A stretch of 64,000 nt of DNA, from contig CAVEAL010000014.1 in NCBI GenBank assembly GCA_963613665.1, forward strand, positions 3,795 to 67,794. The letters run 5' to 3'. The notes under the pieces were generated by a model. That model was given only the letters and a program-made list of their open reading frames with translations, was not told the origin of the DNA and ran no database searches. The position numbers and the translations under genes were made by a program. Of the stretch, positions 24,001 to 34,693 are shown one piece after another (the first letter of the stretch is position 1; the number at the start of each line of letters is the position of its first letter). The stretch comes from F23-B02 sp963613665 (lineage in GTDB: Bacteria; Bacillota; Clostridia; Oscillospirales; Oscillospiraceae).

Positions 24001-24581
24001 ATACGGCGGCTCTTCTGACATACGCCTTTATCTCCTGCTTCACACCCGGCCCCAGCAATATTCTGTGCCTTACATACGCCGGACGGTACGGAGTCAGGAG
24101 AACCGTCAGCTTTATCATCGGGCTTACCGCCGGCTTTGCCGTGCTGATGGCGGCGTGCGGCGCGGCATCTTCAGCCATTTTTGACGTTCTGCCCGCCGCC
24201 GAGCCCGTAATGCGCTGGGTCGGCGCCGTATATCTTCTTTGGCTGGCATGGCATATAACAAGAGACAGCGGCGAAAGCGGCCGCACCGAGACCGCAGGGC
24301 GAAACGACATGCTGTACGGCATCGCGGTGCAGCTTATAAATCCAAAGTGCATTCTCTACGGCATCACGGTCTGGGCCTCGTTTATTCTGCCCTACTATTC
24401 GGGCATGGGCGCGCTTATTGTGTTCACGGTTTTGCTGACCGTGTTCTGCCCCGCAGCGTCCGCACTGTGGGCATTTATGGGCAATGCTCTGCAAAGGCTC
24501 ATGAAGGAGCACGGAAGGCTGCTGAATCTCATCATGGCTCTGATGCTTATAGGCTGCGCGGTATCAATGGTAACTGCATAA
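23997..24581 (+). CDS. LysE/RhtB-family amino-acid exporter
   Basis: A 194-residue inner-membrane protein with about six transmembrane segments. Seen: the family start FISCFTPGPSNILCLTYAG (PGP motif at 17-19), GLTAGFAVLMAA, AVYLLWLAWHITRD and QLINPKCILYGITVW. These proteins export amino acids or derivatives by proton antiport. It starts inside the phzF stop codon, so both are made from one mRNA. The operon ends at a strong terminator shared with the convergent rqcH gene. Confidence 0.88.
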   Translation: MNTAALLTYAFISCFTPGPSNILCLTYAGRYGVRRTVSFIIGLTAGFAVLMAACGAASSAIFDVLPAAEPVMRWVGAVYLLWLAWHITRDSGESGRTETAGRNDMLYGIAVQLINPKCILYGITVWASFILPYYSGMGALIVFTVLLTVFCPAASALWAFMGNALQRLMKEHGRLLNLIMALMLIGCAVSMVTA

Positions 24582-24583
24582 AG

Positions 24584-24613
24584 AAAACCGGAAGGAGCGT
24601 TCCTTCCGGTTTT
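24584..24613. terminator. Bidirectional terminator between lysE and rqcH
   Basis: A 13-bp stem AAAACCGGAAGGA with its complement (loop GCGT). The A and T ends give a T-run in both directions, and it sits between two convergent genes. Confidence 0.8.
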
Positions 24614-24614
24614 G

Positions 24615-26336
24615 CTATTTCACCCTCAGTTTTTCGGCCAGCGCCTCGTCCGCGGAGACGGATAGGGTGCCGTAGTCTGTGTATATGACCTTGCCGGGCA
24701 GTGAGCCGGAGGGTTTGCGGACATTGCGCACCATGGTGTAATCGACCTGCGTTTTGCCGCCGTCGCGCGCCTGAGAGTAGTAAACGGCAAGCTGCGCGGC
24801 TTCCTCTATCGTCCGCTCGGGTGGCGTAACGCCGTCGCAGGAGATGATGACATGGCTGCCGTGGACGGTCTTCGTGTGCAGCCAGATGTCAGTCCGGCGG
24901 GCGGTTTTTGTGGTTAGCTCATCGTTCTGCGCGTTGCTGCGGCCGACGAGTATATCAAAGCCGTCGGAGGACACAAAGCGCATCGGTCCCTGCTTTTTAT
25001 GCCTGCGCTCCTTTGTGCCGCGCGGCTTTTTTATATAGCCCGTGCCGATGAGCTCGGCTTTTATCTCGGCAAGATCGTCCTCTGTCTCGGCACGCTCGGT
25101 CTCGTCGAGGACGCTGTTGAGGTACTCAAGCTGCCTCTCCCCCTCGGCGATAAGCGTTGTAAGGTGCTGCTCGGCGGTCTTGAGCTTGTTATACTCCTTA
25201 AACATCGCCGCTGCGTTTGCCTGCGGCGTTTTCAGCGCATCCAGCCTTATCGTGCGCTGCGGGCAGCCGGGCTCGTAATAATCCTCGACGGTGACGGATC
25301 CGTCGCCCTTATGCACGCGATAAAGGTTTGCCGTCAGAAGCTCGGCACAGCGGCGGATATCGTCGCGCTCTGAGCATTTTTGAAGCTCCGATTTCTGCGC
25401 CGTGAGCTTTCGCGCTATGCGGTCACGCGCGGTTTTGACGTGGTGGCTGAGCTCCCTTGAGCGTCTGCGGCGGCGCTCGAGGATATCGCGCTTTGAGTAA
25501 TACGCGTCCAGAAGCTCCGAAAAGCTCTCAAATTCGCACCGCTCGTACACTCCGTTGTATTGGCGCAGCTGCATGAAGGAGTATTCTTTGGGCTTTCCGT
25601 CCTGAGTAAAGAGCGTCGGCGTGAGCTCCCCTGCCCTGATGCTGTCTATAAATGCGGCTATCGCCTCCGGAAGATCGGCGGCGTTGTCTCCGCTGCGGCA
25701 GGCAAGCTCGCGGCAGACAAGCGGCGACAGGCCGGAAAAGCAGTCCATGATACGCTTATCCGCGCTTTTCCCGGCATCGGAGGCGCTGAGCACCTGCCCG
25801 ATCTCCTCCTGAGAGAGCTCAAATACGAGCGGCTTGTGCTGCTTTGGCGGCAGACGGTATATCATGCCCGGCAGCAGTCTTCTCTCGGCGTCGCCGCCGT
25901 AATCCATGCGGCGCAGGCAGTCGATTATGCGCCCGTCAGAGCCTATGAGCACAAGGTTTGAGCTTCTGCCCATGAGCTCGACCGCAAGCCGCAGGCCGAC
26001 CTTGTCTCCAAGCTCGCTGCGAGACGTTATGTTAACTATAGCAAGGCGCTCCCAATCCGGCTGTTCAATGGCTTCTATCCTGCCGCCGGTGAGATACTTG
26101 CGCAGCAGCATGCAGAACATCGGCGGCTCGGCGGGGTTTTCAAAGCTCAGCTTCGTCTGCTGAAGTCTTCCGCTGCCTGCGCCCGCGTCGATGAGTATGC
26201 GCAGGTTCTCGCCGCCGCGCACAGACAGCAGTATCTTATCGCGCTCGGGCTGCTGCACCTTGTCTATCCTCGCGCCGATGAGCTTGGGGCGCAGCTCGGC
26301 GATCACTCCCGATAAAAGTATTGCATCAAGCGCCAT
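24615..26336 (-). CDS. rqcH: Rqc2-homologue RqcH (NFACT protein)
   Basis: A 573-residue NEMF/Rqc2 family protein that, on split large ribosomal subunits, adds alanine tails to stalled chains. Seen in order: NFACT-N (1-210, LDAILLSGVIAELRPKLIGA, ELMGRSSNLVLI), HhH-like middle, a long coiled coil (about 280-440, KRDILERRRRRSREL), and the NFACT-R domain (about 460-570) with GFDILVGRSNAQNDELT and DIWLHTKTVHGSHVII. Once called fibronectin-binding protein FbpA in Gram positives. With ssrA-smpB also in this window, both main ribosome-rescue routes are represented. It overlaps mrnC by 11 bases. Confidence 0.93.
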   Translation of the reverse strand: MALDAILLSGVIAELRPKLIGARIDKVQQPERDKILLSVRGGENLRILIDAGAGSGRLQQTKLSFENPAEPPMFCMLLRKYLTGGRIEAIEQPDWERLAIVNITSRSELGDKVGLRLAVELMGRSSNLVLIGSDGRIIDCLRRMDYGGDAERRLLPGMIYRLPPKQHKPLVFELSQEEIGQVLSASDAGKSADKRIMDCFSGLSPLVCRELACRSGDNAADLPEAIAAFIDSIRAGELTPTLFTQDGKPKEYSFMQLRQYNGVYERCEFESFSELLDAYYSKRDILERRRRRSRELSHHVKTARDRIARKLTAQKSELQKCSERDDIRRCAELLTANLYRVHKGDGSVTVEDYYEPGCPQRTIRLDALKTPQANAAAMFKEYNKLKTAEQHLTTLIAEGERQLEYLNSVLDETERAETEDDLAEIKAELIGTGYIKKPRGTKERRHKKQGPMRFVSSDGFDILVGRSNAQNDELTTKTARRTDIWLHTKTVHGSHVIISCDGVTPPERTIEEAAQLAVYYSQARDGGKTQVDYTMVRNVRKPSGSLPGKVIYTDYGTLSVSADEALAEKLRVK

Positions 26337-26739
26337 GACTGCCCTCCGCGCACACAGCGTACAGCTCGTTTATCCGCTGCGTTTTTCCTTGAAGATACAG
26401 CCATCCGAACAGCGCCTCAAGGCCCGTGGCCGAGTGATACTGCGCAATGTCCGCCTTATGCGGCACGGAGTTCACCTTCGCGTTTCGCCCGCGCTTAAAG
26501 ACGTACATTTCGTCGTCCGTGAGCAGCGGCAGGAGCCTCCCGGCCGCCTCGGCCTGAGCCGGAGCGTTGACGATAGCAACGGTCTTTTTGTGAAGCTTCG
26601 TCACATGCTTGTCGCCGCCCTCGCACAGCATCGTGCGGGTCAGCAGCTCGTAGACAGCGTCGCCTATATGAGCAAGCCCGAGCATGCTTATGCCGTTTAT
26701 ATCGCTTTTATCCATCTGCGGGCAGAAGTAATCGTTCAT
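26326..26739 (-). CDS. mrnC: Mini-ribonuclease III
   Basis: A 137-residue RNase III-like nuclease lacking a double-stranded RNA-binding domain; in Bacillus it matures 23S rRNA. Seen: LGLAHIGDAVYELLTRTMLC (20-39) with the catalytic Asp, LHKKTVAIVNAPAQA, FKRGRNAKVNSVPHKADIAQYHSATGLEALFG region with the second acidic site (E in TGLEALFGWLYL). Length fits the family. The end of the gene overlaps rqcH. Confidence 0.92.
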   Translation of the reverse strand: MNDYFCPQMDKSDINGISMLGLAHIGDAVYELLTRTMLCEGGDKHVTKLHKKTVAIVNAPAQAEAAGRLLPLLTDDEMYVFKRGRNAKVNSVPHKADIAQYHSATGLEALFGWLYLQGKTQRINELYAVCAEGSHGA

Positions 26740-26750
26740 AGTATCACCTG

Positions 26751-26781
26751 AAAAAAGGCGGCAACATTATGTTAACCGCCT
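26751..26781 (-). terminator. Terminator between ftsK and mrnC
   Basis: Read leftward, AGGCGG and CCGCCT pair around a 14-nt loop that has its own AACAT/ATGTT arms, followed by TTTTTT. It separates ftsK from the mrnC-rqcH pair. Confidence 0.7.
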
Positions 26782-26786
26782 ATGTT

Positions 26787-29363
26787 TTATATATCGTCCA
26801 TTTCGCCGGCGAATTCGGTTTGTATCTGCAGCGTTTCGGTGGGAGCCGTGCCCTGAGTGGTCTGCATTTCGAGCCACTGCTCGCGCGTTATGAGTATCTG
26901 GCGCGGCTTTGAGCCCTCGAAGGGGCCTATGATGCCCATCTCCTCCATCTGATCGACTATGCGCGCAGCGCGTGAGTAGCCGAGCTTCAGGCGGCGCTGG
27001 AGCATTGATACCGAGGCCTGCTTTGTATCGAAGATGACATCGACGGCCTGCGGCAGCAGCTCGTCATACTCGGGCTTTCCGCCCGGCTCGTCATCGTCGG
27101 CATGTCCCTTGCCGTTCGAGCCCTTATCCTCGGCTGCCTTTTCGATCTGCGCTATGACATCCTCGCTGTACTGCGCGGTGGACTGGCGCTTGATAAACTG
27201 CACTATCTGGTCGCGCTCCTCATCGCTGACGAAGGCGCCCTGAACGCGCAGGGGCTTGCCGCAGCCTATGGGCGCGTAGAGCATATCGCCCATGCCTATG
27301 AGCTTCTCGGCGCCGGCATTATCGAGTATTATGCGGCTTTCGAGCGCGGATGAGACCGCAAAGGCTATGCGGCTGGGGATGTTGGCCTTCATAAGGCCGG
27401 TTATGACGTCGGCAGACGGACGCTGCGTTGCGATAACAAGGTGCATACCGGCGGCGCGGCCCATCTGAGCCACGCGGCAGATGCTCTCCTCAACATCCTT
27501 GGACGCGACGAGCATGAGGTCCGCCAGCTCGTCTATGACGACGACGATGCTCGGCATCTTGGGCTGGCCGTTTTCGGTGAGATGCTCGTTGTACGCCTCG
27601 AGGCTTCTGACTCCGAGCTCCGAGAAGAGCCTGTAGCGCTTGAGCATTTCCGTGACCGCCCACTGGAGAGCTCCGGCGGCCTTCTTAGGGTCGGTGACAA
27701 CGGGGATATACAGGTGTGGGATGCCGTTATAAACACCGAGCTCGACCATTTTGGGGTCTATCATAATGAGCTTGACCTCGTCGGGGTCGGATTTGTACAG
27801 CAGGCTGATGATCAGTGAGTTCATGCACACCGACTTGCCCGAACCCGTCGTACCTGCAATGAGCAGGTGCGGAAGCTTCGAGATATTGCCAACGACCGCC
27901 TGACCGGCAATGTCCTTGCCTATGGCAAAGCTGAGCTTTGATTTTGACGAGGCAAAGCGCGGCGAGTCGATTATATCGCGCAGATAGACCGTGCTGACGG
28001 TCTTATTCGGCACCTCTATGCCGACTGTGGATATCTTGTCCGGTATCGGCGCAATGCGCACGCTCACGACGCCGAGCGCAAGCGCTATATCGCCCGCAAG
28101 GTTCGTAAGGCGGCTGAGCTTCACACCCTGGTCGAGCTCAAGGTCGTAGCGCGTGACCGTGGGACCTCGGGTCGTATCGACTATGCGTGCCGATACGCCG
28201 AAGCTTTTTATGGTGCTCTCAAGGCGTTCGCGGTTCGTTCTGAGCTCATCGTCGGCGTTTGCCGCGACCGAGTGCCCTTTTTTGAGCAGGAATATCGGGG
28301 GCTTTTCGTACTCGCCCTCGGTGCTTGCAGATTCAATGGCGCTGCGTATGGCCTCGGTCTCCGCCGCGACCTCCGCTGCCGTGGCCTTTTTCGGAGGATC
28401 TGACACCGCGCCGCTCTTTACGCTGCCCTCGCCGCTGAGCTTTACCGGCGAAACACCGGCTATGGCCTCGGCCTCCTCTACGCTCAGTGGCTCGACCTCG
28501 ATATTATCGGGCGCAAGCGGAGCCGGTTTGGCGCTCTTTTTTCCGAAAAGGCCGCTTTCCTTTTTAACCGTAGGCTCATCCTTTACGGTGGGCTCCTCGG
28601 ATGCAGACGGCTTTTTGGCAAAGGCCGGTTCGTCATCGAGCGGGATATCTATCGCACGGCGGCGCTGCTTTTTTATCTGCTCATCCTTTGCGGCAGGCTC
28701 CTCGGGCTCAGATTTTGAGGCCGGTTCGGCTTTCGCGGGTTTTTTCTCTTTTCTTTCGCCGCTTCCCTCGCCGAAGAATGCAATGAGCTTTTTCGGCGTT
28801 ACGCTGAATGCCGAGAGCGCAAAGAATATGAATGTCAGCAGAAGCAGTATCGCCGCGCCGTAAATACTGAAGGCTTTCTCAAGCGCAAAGGCTATGAGCG
28901 TTCCGAAAACTCCGGCGCAGAGCATGGCCTTGCCGCCGGAATACAGGGTTGAAAACAGCTCGCCCACGCCGCTGAGGTTATCCACAACCACCTGCGACAG
29001 CAGAAGATTTACGAGAGAGCCTGCCAGAAGCGGCAGCAGCACAGCCGCCGTAAGGCGCCATGTGCAGGGCCTTTCACGGTCAATTCCGAGTATGTATGCC
29101 GCCAGCAGGAACACAGGCGCGCAGATCCAGAAGCCGTAGCCGAACAGGCCCTTGAGAAGCGAGCACAGCCAGCCGACGACCACGCCGTCATGCGCGAATA
29201 TGCCGATCACCACGAGCACCGCGGCAAACATGAAGCACACGGCAGCTATTATCCGCTGTACGCCGCTGCTCTCCTCCGGGGTGTTTTTCGGCTTTTTCGC
29301 CCGCTCGGAGCTTTGCTTTTTGGATGAATTATTGCTTTTTTTCTTTGTAGCGGTTTGAGCCAT
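26787..29363 (-). CDS. ftsK: DNA translocase FtsK/SpoIIIE
   Basis: An 858-residue septal DNA pump that moves chromosome ends, and in spore formers the forespore chromosome. Seen: low-complexity charged start, about five transmembrane segments (38-200), an acidic/lysine-rich linker (200-340), the alpha/beta motor with FGVSARIVDTTRGPTVTRYD, Walker A LIAGTTGSGKSVCMN near 505 and Walker B VVVIDELADLM, then a C-terminal gamma winged helix (about 770-840, ASVSMLQRRLKLGYSRAARI) that reads KOPS/SRS sites. Monocistronic by the terminators around it; uppP lies just upstream. Confidence 0.95.
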   Translation of the reverse strand: MAQTATKKKSNNSSKKQSSERAKKPKNTPEESSGVQRIIAAVCFMFAAVLVVIGIFAHDGVVVGWLCSLLKGLFGYGFWICAPVFLLAAYILGIDRERPCTWRLTAAVLLPLLAGSLVNLLLSQVVVDNLSGVGELFSTLYSGGKAMLCAGVFGTLIAFALEKAFSIYGAAILLLLTFIFFALSAFSVTPKKLIAFFGEGSGERKEKKPAKAEPASKSEPEEPAAKDEQIKKQRRRAIDIPLDDEPAFAKKPSASEEPTVKDEPTVKKESGLFGKKSAKPAPLAPDNIEVEPLSVEEAEAIAGVSPVKLSGEGSVKSGAVSDPPKKATAAEVAAETEAIRSAIESASTEGEYEKPPIFLLKKGHSVAANADDELRTNRERLESTIKSFGVSARIVDTTRGPTVTRYDLELDQGVKLSRLTNLAGDIALALGVVSVRIAPIPDKISTVGIEVPNKTVSTVYLRDIIDSPRFASSKSKLSFAIGKDIAGQAVVGNISKLPHLLIAGTTGSGKSVCMNSLIISLLYKSDPDEVKLIMIDPKMVELGVYNGIPHLYIPVVTDPKKAAGALQWAVTEMLKRYRLFSELGVRSLEAYNEHLTENGQPKMPSIVVVIDELADLMLVASKDVEESICRVAQMGRAAGMHLVIATQRPSADVITGLMKANIPSRIAFAVSSALESRIILDNAGAEKLIGMGDMLYAPIGCGKPLRVQGAFVSDEERDQIVQFIKRQSTAQYSEDVIAQIEKAAEDKGSNGKGHADDDEPGGKPEYDELLPQAVDVIFDTKQASVSMLQRRLKLGYSRAARIVDQMEEMGIIGPFEGSKPRQILITREQWLEMQTTQGTAPTETLQIQTEFAGEMDDI

Positions 29364-29384
29364 TATAAAGCTTACCTGCCTTTA

Positions 29385-30221
29385 TCAGAATATGAGTGAG
29401 AGAATTATCGTCAGAACGCCCACTACCCAGCAGTAGTAGGAAAAACCGCCGAAGCGCGTCTTGCGGGCGATCATGCGGAGAAGTCCGATGGACAAAACGC
29501 CGGAGATCATGGCCGCGATCATTCCGAACAGATACGCCGGGATGAGCTTGGGGTCGATGCCCGTCTTTATCGCATCGACAAGCTCCAGCAGCGTTGCGCC
29601 GAGCACTGCCGGAATGCTCATGAGAAGCGAGAACTTCACGGCATAGCCGCGGTCATGCCCCGTTGCGATGCCCGCCGTTATCGTGGTTCCCGAGCGCGAC
29701 AGACCCGGAAGCGTTGCAACGCACTGGCACAGACCGATTATGAGCGCATCTGTAAACAGCATGTTCTTTTCCGTTTTCGTGCCCCTTTCCATCTTATCCG
29801 AAACAAGGAGCATGCAGCCGGTCAGCACGAGTGCTATGCCGACAAACACAGTTGAATTTGAAAGCGCCTCTATATACTTATGCACCGGCAGTATCAGTAC
29901 CAGCGGCAGCGTTGCCGCGATTATAAGCATGAACATGCGCGCCTCGGGAAATTTTCTGCGGCGGCCGCTCTCATCGACCGTCCTTCCCGCGAGCAGGTCG
30001 GCAGTCTGCGTGAACATGGCCTTTATATCCGCCCAGTACATGAAGCAGATCGCAATAAGCGTTCCGAAATGCAGCAGAACGTCGAAGAACATGTGGCTGC
30101 TGCCGAGGTCGGACATATTGAAAAGATTATGCAGAATGGCAAGATGGCCTGAGCTCGATATCGGCAGAAACTCCGCGACGCCCTGCACAATGCCGAGAAT
30201 GATGGCATCGAGTATGCTCAT
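29385..30221 (-). CDS. uppP: Undecaprenyl-diphosphatase UppP (BacA)
   Basis: A 278-residue membrane enzyme that recycles undecaprenyl pyrophosphate to the phosphate for cell-wall synthesis and gives bacitracin tolerance. Seen: GIVQGVAEFLPISSSGHLAI (9-28, catalytic Glu and Ser), about eight transmembrane segments, and TLPGLSRSGTTITAGIATG (about 170-188) with the conserved Arg. GGGGGAT precedes the ATG. Located between ftsK and the TepA-like gene. Single gene upstream of ftsK by 21 nt, so the two may be cotranscribed. Confidence 0.95.
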   Translation of the reverse strand: MSILDAIILGIVQGVAEFLPISSSGHLAILHNLFNMSDLGSSHMFFDVLLHFGTLIAICFMYWADIKAMFTQTADLLAGRTVDESGRRRKFPEARMFMLIIAATLPLVLILPVHKYIEALSNSTVFVGIALVLTGCMLLVSDKMERGTKTEKNMLFTDALIIGLCQCVATLPGLSRSGTTITAGIATGHDRGYAVKFSLLMSIPAVLGATLLELVDAIKTGIDPKLIPAYLFGMIAAMISGVLSIGLLRMIARKTRFGGFSYYCWVVGVLTIILSLIF

Positions 30222-30294
30222 ATATTTATCCCCCGAAAAGCTATTTGCGGATATTATGTATACTTAACTTTGTTATTTTATCATACAAAGCGGT

Positions 30295-30323
30295 AAAAAG
30301 CAAGCTCGGGTCAGTGAGCTTGC
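30295..30323 (-). terminator. tepA terminator overlapping its stop codon
   Basis: GCAAGCTC and GAGCTTGC form an 8-bp stem whose loop holds the TGA stop, followed leftward by TTTTT. Confidence 0.75.
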
Positions 30324-30964
30324 CTGTCTATTTCCTTATGCAGATATTCCAGCGCGTCCGAGAGCGTGCCGATGCCGTCTATGAGGCCGCAGGACACCGC
30401 CTCCTGCCCGTATATGACGCTGCCGACATCGTTTGCAAGCTCGTCGGTGACCGTCATCAGCTCGTTATACCTCTCGCGGCTTATATTCGAGTGAGCGGTG
30501 ACGAAGCCGACGATGCGCTCCTGAATACGGGCAAGGTAATTATACGTCTGCGCAGCTCCGATAACGACGCCGTTAAGGCGCACCGGATGGATGGTCATGG
30601 CGGCCGACGGTGCAATGAAGCTGCGATGCGCCGCTACCGCAAGCGGCACTCCGATCGAGTGCCCGCCGCCGAGCACGAGCGACACAGTAGGCTTTTTCAT
30701 TCCCGCTATGAGCTCTGCGATGCCGAGTCCCGCCTCTACATCGCCGCCGGCGGTATTCAGAAGTATCAGCAGTCCCTTTATGTCCTCTGACTCCTCTACC
30801 GCCGCCAGCAGCGGCATGACATGCTCATACTTCGTCGTTTTATTATCCTCGGGCAGCAGCTGATGTCCCTCGATATGGCCGATTATGGTCAGGCAGTGTA
30901 TCGTCCCCTCCCTTCCCTGCGGCTGTGTGCTTCCGAGCTGGGTTATATCGTTCAAAGCAATCAC
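30311..30964 (-). CDS. tepA: TepA-like ClpP-fold serine protease
   Basis: A 217-residue cytoplasmic serine peptidase of the ClpP/crotonase fold, related to Bacillus TepA/YmfB, which is also encoded near the SpoIIIE translocase. Seen: TIHCLTIIGHIEGHQLLP, LLILLNTAGGDVEAGLGIAE, the nucleophile Ser in LGGGHSIGVPLAVAAHR and the His in MTIHPVRLNG. Bacillus TepA has been linked to signal-peptide degradation or spore proteins; role here is inferred. The start is GTG at 30964, with a stop just upstream in frame; the start lies inside a long hairpin. Confidence 0.85.
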   Translation of the reverse strand: MIALNDITQLGSTQPQGREGTIHCLTIIGHIEGHQLLPEDNKTTKYEHVMPLLAAVEESEDIKGLLILLNTAGGDVEAGLGIAELIAGMKKPTVSLVLGGGHSIGVPLAVAAHRSFIAPSAAMTIHPVRLNGVVIGAAQTYNYLARIQERIVGFVTAHSNISRERYNELMTVTDELANDVGSVIYGQEAVSCGLIDGIGTLSDALEYLHKEIDRQAH

Positions 30965-30996
30965 CTCATACCTATTTTGTCAGGTACGAGGTGATT
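30959..30996 (-). promoter_or_regulatory. Hairpin enclosing the tepA start codon
   Basis: 15-nt arms (30959-30973 and 30982-30996) pair fully in the minus-strand RNA with a single G-U pair and an 8-nt loop. The 3' arm holds the AGGU ribosome site and the GUG start. No T-run follows, so it looks like a translation-control element rather than a terminator. Confidence 0.5.
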
Positions 30997-31006
30997 TTAT
31001 AATTAT

Positions 31007-32389
31007 TTATGCCTTGTATGCCGCGAGCACGCCGAGATAGGTCATGTAGCAGTCAAATTTTGCGACGACCTCGAAGGGTGCGTGCATGCTCATGACGGGA
31101 ACGCCGGCATCGATGGTATCAATATTGCGGTTTGCCATGTACTTTGCGATGGTACCGCCGCCGCCCTGATCGACCTTGCCGAGCTCGCTCATCTGCCAGA
31201 CGACGCCGTTATCGGCAAAGAGCCTGCGCAGATAGCCAACGACCTCGGCGGAGGCGTCGCTCGTGCCGCTCTTGCCGCGCGCGCCGGTGAATTTGCAGAT
31301 GCCCATACCGTAGTTGAGCTTTGCGTCGTTGCGCTTCTCGCTGACCTCGGGGAAGTTTGGGTCAAAGGCCGCGGTAACGTCCGCAGAGAGGCAGAAGCTG
31401 TTTGCAAAGCAGCGGCGCAGGGGCACGTTCTGACTGTCGCACAGCTCCTCCATGAAGCACTCGAATGCGCTGCTCTGCATGCCGCTCACGCCGTCAGAGC
31501 CGGTCTCCTCCTTGTCCGCAAGGATGCATATGCAGGTCTTTTCGGGAGCCGCGTCAAGATCGAGTATCGCCTTGAGCTCGGCGTATGCGCACACGCGGTC
31601 GTCGTGGCCGTAGCCGCCGATGAGCGAACGGTCAAGGCCGATCTCGCGCACCTCAAAGGCCGGAACGGCGGTGAGCTCGGCAGAGAGGAAGTCCTCCTCG
31701 ACTATGCCGTAGCGGTCGTTCAAAATGCTCATTACGGCAAGCTTTACCCTGTCGCTGCCCTCGTCGGCATAGGGGATGCTGCCGATGAGGATATTGAGTC
31801 CCTCGCCGGTGATGCCTTCCTCCATGGTTTTTTTCATCTGCTCCTTGCCGAGATGCGGCAGGAGGTCAGTTATGACAAACTGCGGGTCGGAGGGATCGTG
31901 ACCGATGGTGATATCGACGGTCTCGCCGCTTTTGAGCGCCACGACGCCGTGCAGCTCGAGCGGGATTGTCACCCACTGGTATTTCTTTATACCGCCGTAG
32001 TAATGAGTCTTGAAATAGGCAAGCTCGTCGCTTTCGTACAGGGGATTCTGCTTTAAGTCTATGCGCGGCGAGTCAACGTGCGCACCTGCTATGACACAGC
32101 CCTCTGCGAGGCTCCTTTTGCCGATGACCGCCAGCATGAGCGCCTTGCCCCTGTTATTGCGGTAGATCTTATCGCCCGCCTTGAGCTCCATGCCGTCAGC
32201 GTACTCGACAAAGCCCTTGTCCTCGGCAAGCTCTATGGCGAGCTTTACGGCTTCGCGCTCGGTGCGCGCCTCGTTGAGAAACGCCATGTAAGCGCGGCAG
32301 TAATCCTCCATGTCGATGCGCTGCTGCGTCGTCATGGTATCGTATCCGTTTTTCTGTCTGTAAAATAATTCGTCTCTGATCTCAGCCAT
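31007..32389 (-). CDS. M18-family zinc aminopeptidase
   Basis: A 460-residue metalloaminopeptidase of family M18 (aspartyl aminopeptidase/ApeA type), removing N-terminal residues from cytoplasmic peptides. Seen: metal ligands in VIAGAHVDSPRIDLKQNPLY (His-Val-Asp), ADKEETGSDGVSGMQSSAFE (Glu pair), LSADVTAAFDPNFPEV (Asp) and the C-terminal VPVMSMHAPFEV (His). HYYGGIKKYQWVTIPLELHG is typical. It overlaps the TsaC-CoaE gene by 8 bases, so it is part of the prfA operon. Confidence 0.93.
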   Translation of the reverse strand: MAEIRDELFYRQKNGYDTMTTQQRIDMEDYCRAYMAFLNEARTEREAVKLAIELAEDKGFVEYADGMELKAGDKIYRNNRGKALMLAVIGKRSLAEGCVIAGAHVDSPRIDLKQNPLYESDELAYFKTHYYGGIKKYQWVTIPLELHGVVALKSGETVDITIGHDPSDPQFVITDLLPHLGKEQMKKTMEEGITGEGLNILIGSIPYADEGSDRVKLAVMSILNDRYGIVEEDFLSAELTAVPAFEVREIGLDRSLIGGYGHDDRVCAYAELKAILDLDAAPEKTCICILADKEETGSDGVSGMQSSAFECFMEELCDSQNVPLRRCFANSFCLSADVTAAFDPNFPEVSEKRNDAKLNYGMGICKFTGARGKSGTSDASAEVVGYLRRLFADNGVVWQMSELGKVDQGGGGTIAKYMANRNIDTIDAGVPVMSMHAPFEVVAKFDCYMTYLGVLAAYKA

Positions 32390-33592
32390 TTTTCAATACT
32401 TCCTTAAATAAATTTTTGCATTGCTTTCTGAAAGCTTCCCTGTCGCCGTCATTGTGCAGGACACGGCCGCATTTTTGCTCGAAATACTCGTTTGGATACT
32501 GCGCATTCACCCGCATCATGGCATATTCATAGCTTATGCCGTCGCGCTTCATTATACGCTCTATGCGCGTCGTTTTTTCGGCAACGATGCCGATAACGGC
32601 AAGGCATCTTTCGGCAAGGCCGCTTTCCATGAGCGCTATTGCATCGATGGCCGCCGTCGTTCCGCCGGACATTGCCCATGCCTCGAGCCTTTTGTTCACC
32701 TCAAGGCCTATGTAATGATGTGTTATGGCATTCAAATCCTCGAGCGCGGCCTCATTTGAAAACACCGTCGCGCCGAGCGCCTTGCGGTCAAGGACGCCGT
32801 CCGTGACCGTCCCGGGAAATGCGCGGCCTATGTCCGCGAGCATCCGCTCATTCGTGCCGAGCATCTCATGATACAGCGCATCGCAGTCTATGACCAGTGC
32901 ACCCATTGCCTCAAGCTCGCGCAGAGCCGTAGTCTTGCCGCAGCCCGTGCCGCCGGTTATGCCGATTATCTTCAGCTTTTCGGCAAGAGCCGAGGCGATA
33001 TCCTTCTCCGGCAGCGCGCCCTGACGCAGTATCCTGTACGGTGCGGAGCTCATGTCTATGATAGTTGACTCGCGCCCGAGGCCGCATTGTCCGCCGTCTA
33101 CGACAGCGGCGATCTTACCGTCAAAATAATCGAGCACCTCCCGTGCGTTCACGGGGCTTTTGCTGCCCGAAGGATTTGCCGACGGCGCCGCGAACGGCAG
33201 CTTTGCTTTTTTGAGCATTGCCTGCGTCATCGGATGATCCGGGCATCTGAGTGCCACGGTGCCGCCTCCGGCGCGGACAATGCCGGGAACGATGTCCTTA
33301 GAGCGCAGAACGATCGTCAGAGGGCCCGGCCAGAATCTGTCCATAAGCACCTTCGCCTGACGCGGTACGTCTTCACAGTATCTCGTCACGGCCGCGCCCT
33401 TGTGTATCATAAGTGACAGAGGCTTAACCTCTGGTCTGCCCTTTACCTCATACACCTTTTCGACGGTCTCAGCGTCAAGGGCATTGCACGCAAGACCGTA
33501 CACCGTTTCCGTCGGCACGGCCACAAGTTCGCCGGAAGCTATAAGTGCGGCCGCCTCGCCGAGCGTATCTTTTCCCAATATCTTAGTTTCCA

Positions 33593-33593
<1 letters not shown>
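32382..33593 (-). CDS. tsaC/coaE: TsaC (Sua5)-CoaE fusion protein
   Basis: A 403-residue fusion of two normally separate enzymes. Residues 5-205 are a Sua5/TsaC threonylcarbamoyl-AMP synthase (PTETVYGLACNALD, KVYEVKGRPEVKPLSLMI, PFAAPSANPSGSKSP, RESTIIDM), which starts t6A tRNA modification. Residues 208-403 are a dephospho-CoA kinase (KIIGITGGTGCGKTTALREL Walker A, ALVIDCDALYHEML, NAITHHYIG, the lid RIERIMKRDG) that makes CoA. The kinase half is divergent but keeps the P-loop and DxD. No stop or frame break lies at the junction. The ATG overlaps the prfA stop. Both activities are predicted, not proven. Confidence 0.85.
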
Positions 33594-34663
<1,070 letters not shown>

Positions 34664-34693
34664 TTCTGTCTCCTGAAAGCATTATAATATAAT

